From: Gammaproteobacteria bacterium
Lineage (GTDB): Bacteria > Pseudomonadota > Gammaproteobacteria > Pseudomonadales > Porticoccaceae
Direction: 5' to 3'
DNA: 5,617 nt
Assembly (NCBI GenBank): GCA_006227015.1
Contig: SBGI01000242.1
Span: 1 to 5,617, forward strand
The notes under the pieces are model-generated. The model ran no database searches and was not told the DNA's origin. It worked only from the letters and a program-made list of their open reading frames with translations. Shown here piece after piece: positions 1 to 5,617 of this stretch (position 1 is the first letter of the stretch; every line of letters starts with the position of its first letter). Both the position numbers and the translations under genes were made by a program.

Positions 1-474
1 GAAGCGGGAGAGAAGCTGGGTTTTTTACCCGGAGACCTGAGCCAGAAAGTGGATCCGTATCTCCGCCCGCTTTACGACGCGTTGTATGAAATGCTCGGCG
101 TTGAAACAGTCGCCAAACTGATCGACCGCAACGTAATTGAAGTGGCGCCCCTGGCCTATATGCGGGGCCGCACACTGAACAATTCCTACATCATTCTCGA
201 CGAAAGCCAGAACACCACCCGTGAGCAGATGAAAATGTTCCTGACACGTATCGGCTTTGGCTCCACTGCGGTCATTACCGGCGACACTTCACAGATTGAC
301 TTGCCCCGCCGCAGCCAGTCAGGCCTGCTGCATGTATGCCAGGTTCTGAAAGATGTTGAGGACATCAGTTTCACCTTCTTCGGCTCCAAGGATGTGGTGC
401 GCCACCCCCTCGTCCAGCAAATTGTGGATGCCTACGACATCCATGAAAGCGAGGCGGGCGACGAACAGCCGTGA
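1..474 (+). CDS. ybeZ: PhoH-family ATPase YbeZ, C-terminal part (5' truncated by window)
   Basis: The reading frame is open from base 1 and ends at TGA 472-474, giving 157 codons; the start and the Walker A loop lie upstream of the window. The first residues, [20 protein letters not shown], are a hallmark of the PhoH/YbeZ family. The Walker B-like motif IILDESQNT is encoded at about 190-216 and the conserved GDTSQIDLP segment at 280-306. The GTG at 49 is an internal valine, not a start, because homology continues upstream of it. Family members are about 350 residues long, so roughly the C-terminal 45% is present. YbeZ is a cytoplasmic P-loop ATPase, proposed to be an RNA helicase, that interacts with YbeY in rRNA processing; that role is family knowledge. 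The C-terminal tail is acidic. The stop overlaps the ybeY start, so the two are probably translationally coupled. I am confident of the family. The symbol rests on the neighbouring ybeY and corC. Confidence 0.95.
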   Translation, partial: EAGEKLGFLPGDLSQKVDPYLRPLYDALYEMLGVETVAKLIDRNVIEVAPLAYMRGRTLNNSYIILDESQNTTREQMKMFLTRIGFGSTAVITGDTSQIDLPRRSQSGLLHVCQVLKDVEDISFTFFGSKDVVRHPLVQQIVDAYDIHESEAGDEQP

Positions 475-944
475 CGGCACTCACCCTGGATATGGAGAAT
501 GTCTCCTCTGTTGTTCAGGTACCAGATGAGGACCGGGTTCACCAATGGGCATCTGCCGCCCTACATGAAGTCGACAGGGCACTGGAATTAAGCATTCGTA
601 TTGTTGATGAAGCCGAGAGCGCCGAGCTCAACGAGCAATACCGTCACAAAACCGGCTCCACTAATGTATTATCGTTTCCCGCTGACCTGCCGGATGAACT
701 CAATTTACCCCTACTGGGGGACCTCGTCATCTGTGCGCCGGTTGTCGAACAGGAAGCCGCACAACAAAACAAGGATGTTGAGGCCCACTGGGCACATATG
801 GTGATTCATGGCTGCCTGCACCTGATCGGTTATGATCACGTGCAGGAGAACGATGCAGAAATGATGGAAACACTTGAAACCAATATACTGGTCAGCCTAG
901 GATTTCCACCTCCTTATGAAGAGACTCTAGCCAAGAGCAATTGA
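471..944 (+). CDS. ybeY: Endoribonuclease YbeY (16S rRNA 3'-end maturation)
   Basis: This encodes a 157-residue protein, close to the 155 of E. coli YbeY. The metal-binding signature [11 protein letters not shown] is intact at residues 113-123, giving the three zinc-ligand histidines H113, H117 and H123. The conserved arginine of the active site is R58, just before the TNVLSFP block (residues 64-70), and LLGDLVIC (81-88) and [11 protein letters not shown] also match the family. YbeY is a cytoplasmic single-strand endoribonuclease that helps mature the 16S rRNA 3' end and removes defective 70S ribosomes; this is known from E. coli. The start is the GTG at 471, whose last two bases form part of the ybeZ stop (GTGA overlap). 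It is preferred over the ATG at 492 because the N-terminus MTALTLDME aligns with the start of E. coli YbeY. No strong Shine-Dalgarno sequence sits at the right distance, which fits coupling to ybeZ translation. All key residues are present. Confidence 0.97.
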   Translation: MTALTLDMENVSSVVQVPDEDRVHQWASAALHEVDRALELSIRIVDEAESAELNEQYRHKTGSTNVLSFPADLPDELNLPLLGDLVICAPVVEQEAAQQNKDVEAHWAHMVIHGCLHLIGYDHVQENDAEMMETLETNILVSLGFPPPYEETLAKSN

Positions 945-953
945 AGAACCCAA

Positions 954-1790
954 ATGACTGACGACGATTCGAGTAGCCCGCAGGAAAAAACCTGGCTGGG
1001 CAAACTGGCCAACGCTTTTTCCGGCGAGCCACAATCCCGGGATGAGCTCGCAGGCACCCTGCGAGCAGCCTACGACAACAAGATTATTGATCACGATGCC
1101 CTGGAAATTATCGAGGGGGCATTGCATGTCTCGGATCAGCAAGTTCGTGAGATCATGATTCCGCGCTCCCAGATGGTGGTGATCCAGCAGGATGCCAGCC
1201 TCGAAGACATCCTCAAACTGGTGATCGACTCCAGTCACTCTCGCTTTCCGGTAATCGGTGAAAACGCCGATGACATCACAGGAATTTTGCTGGCCAAGGA
1301 ATTATTACCACTGGTTCTCACCGGACGGGAGAACTTCGACATGGCAAAAGTTGTCCGCCCCGCTACCATTATTCCGGAAAGTAAGCGGCTCAACGTGCTG
1401 TTGAGGGAATTTCGTGAGCAACGCTATCACATGGCCATAGTGGTCGACGAGTATGGCGGCATCGCGGGCCTGATCACTATCGAGGATATTCTCGAAGAAA
1501 TTGTCGGCGATATCGAAGATGAAACCGACGAAGATGAAGGTGCCATGATCAGACCGCAGTCGGATAAGGCTTACCTCGTCGATGCACTGACGCCTATTGA
1601 GGATTTTAACGAGTATTTCGATACCGGCATCAGCGATGAGGACTTCGACACCATTGGCGGCATTATTGTCCAGGCTTTTGGCCGTATGCCGAAGGTGGAC
1701 GAATCCGTCAGGGTCGACAATTTTATTTTCCGCGTCGCCGAGGGAGACAGTCGCCAGGTGAAATTGCTTGAAATGAGCATTGCCAGCTAA
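954..1790 (+). CDS. corC: CorC/YbeX-type CBS-domain protein (magnesium/cobalt efflux)
   Basis: This encodes a 278-residue soluble protein with no membrane segment. After a hydrophilic N-terminal region (1-60) come a first CBS domain (about 62-121, opening with VREIMIPRSQM), a second CBS domain (about 130-187, with VVDEYGGIAGLITIEDILEE), and a C-terminal CorC/HlyC domain (about 200-276). The DUF21 membrane domain of the larger CorB/HlyC-type proteins is absent, as in E. coli CorC (292 residues). The family is linked to Mg2+ and Co2+ efflux and resistance, and CBS pairs bind adenine nucleotides such as ATP; the exact biochemical role of stand-alone CorC is still unsettled. The ATG at 954 lies 9 bases after the ybeY stop. 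A modest purine-rich ribosome binding site, GAAGAA at 943-948, overlaps the end of ybeY. The position between ybeY and lnt matches the conserved ybeZ-ybeY-ybeX-lnt operon. Confidence 0.95.
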   Translation: MTDDDSSSPQEKTWLGKLANAFSGEPQSRDELAGTLRAAYDNKIIDHDALEIIEGALHVSDQQVREIMIPRSQMVVIQQDASLEDILKLVIDSSHSRFPVIGENADDITGILLAKELLPLVLTGRENFDMAKVVRPATIIPESKRLNVLLREFREQRYHMAIVVDEYGGIAGLITIEDILEEIVGDIEDETDEDEGAMIRPQSDKAYLVDALTPIEDFNEYFDTGISDEDFDTIGGIIVQAFGRMPKVDESVRVDNFIFRVAEGDSRQVKLLEMSIAS

Positions 1791-1822
1791 GCCACCTACG
1801 CCCTCACGGACGACCATCCACT

Positions 1823-5617
<3,795 letters not shown>

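Noticed and set aside
49..474. A separate short gene starting at GTG 49
   Set aside because: The frame is open and clearly homologous to YbeZ back to base 1, so this GTG is an internal valine codon of the truncated gene.
1305..1817. A 170-codon minus-strand frame opposite corC
   Set aside because: corC is well supported by its CBS and CorC domains on the plus strand. The antisense translation looks like a mirror of that coding sequence and has no family features.

Overview
The window is an ordinary housekeeping stretch of a proteobacterial chromosome, almost certainly from a gammaproteobacterium. The evidence is the order ybeZ (phoH-like) - ybeY - corC (ybeX) - lnt, followed by leuS, all on the + strand. 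In addition, the LeuRS, Lnt and YbeY proteins align closely with the Escherichia coli proteins as I remember them, with catalytic residues at nearly the same positions. Base composition looks moderate, somewhat above half G+C. lnt runs almost directly into leuS. The sequence does not let me name a genus; a free-living, possibly marine, gammaproteobacterium is only a guess.

Layout. Positions 1-474 are the C-terminal half of the PhoH-family ATPase YbeZ, whose start lies outside the window. ybeY (471-944) begins with a GTG that overlaps the ybeZ stop codon. corC (954-1790) follows after 9 bases, and lnt (1823-3328) after 32 bases. These four genes are tightly packed, with no terminator or promoter visible between them, and are read as one operon. 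A 103-base gap (3329-3431) carries a perfect TATAAT -10 box and leads into leuS (3432 to the window end), which is cut off at its 3' end. There is no gene-free stretch over 300 bases. I found no RNA gene, mobile element or CRISPR array.

How the genes relate. YbeZ and YbeY are known partners in rRNA maturation and ribosome quality control. CorC is a cytoplasmic CBS-domain protein linked to Mg2+/Co2+ efflux. Lnt adds the third acyl chain to lipoproteins in the inner membrane. LeuRS charges tRNA-Leu. The first four are a conserved operon rather than one pathway, and leuS probably has its own promoter in addition to read-through.

I do not see a previously undescribed system here. The most notable point is that the LeuRS lacks the roughly 45-residue leucine-specific domain that E. 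coli LeuRS carries just before its KMSKS motif, having only a four-residue link there.
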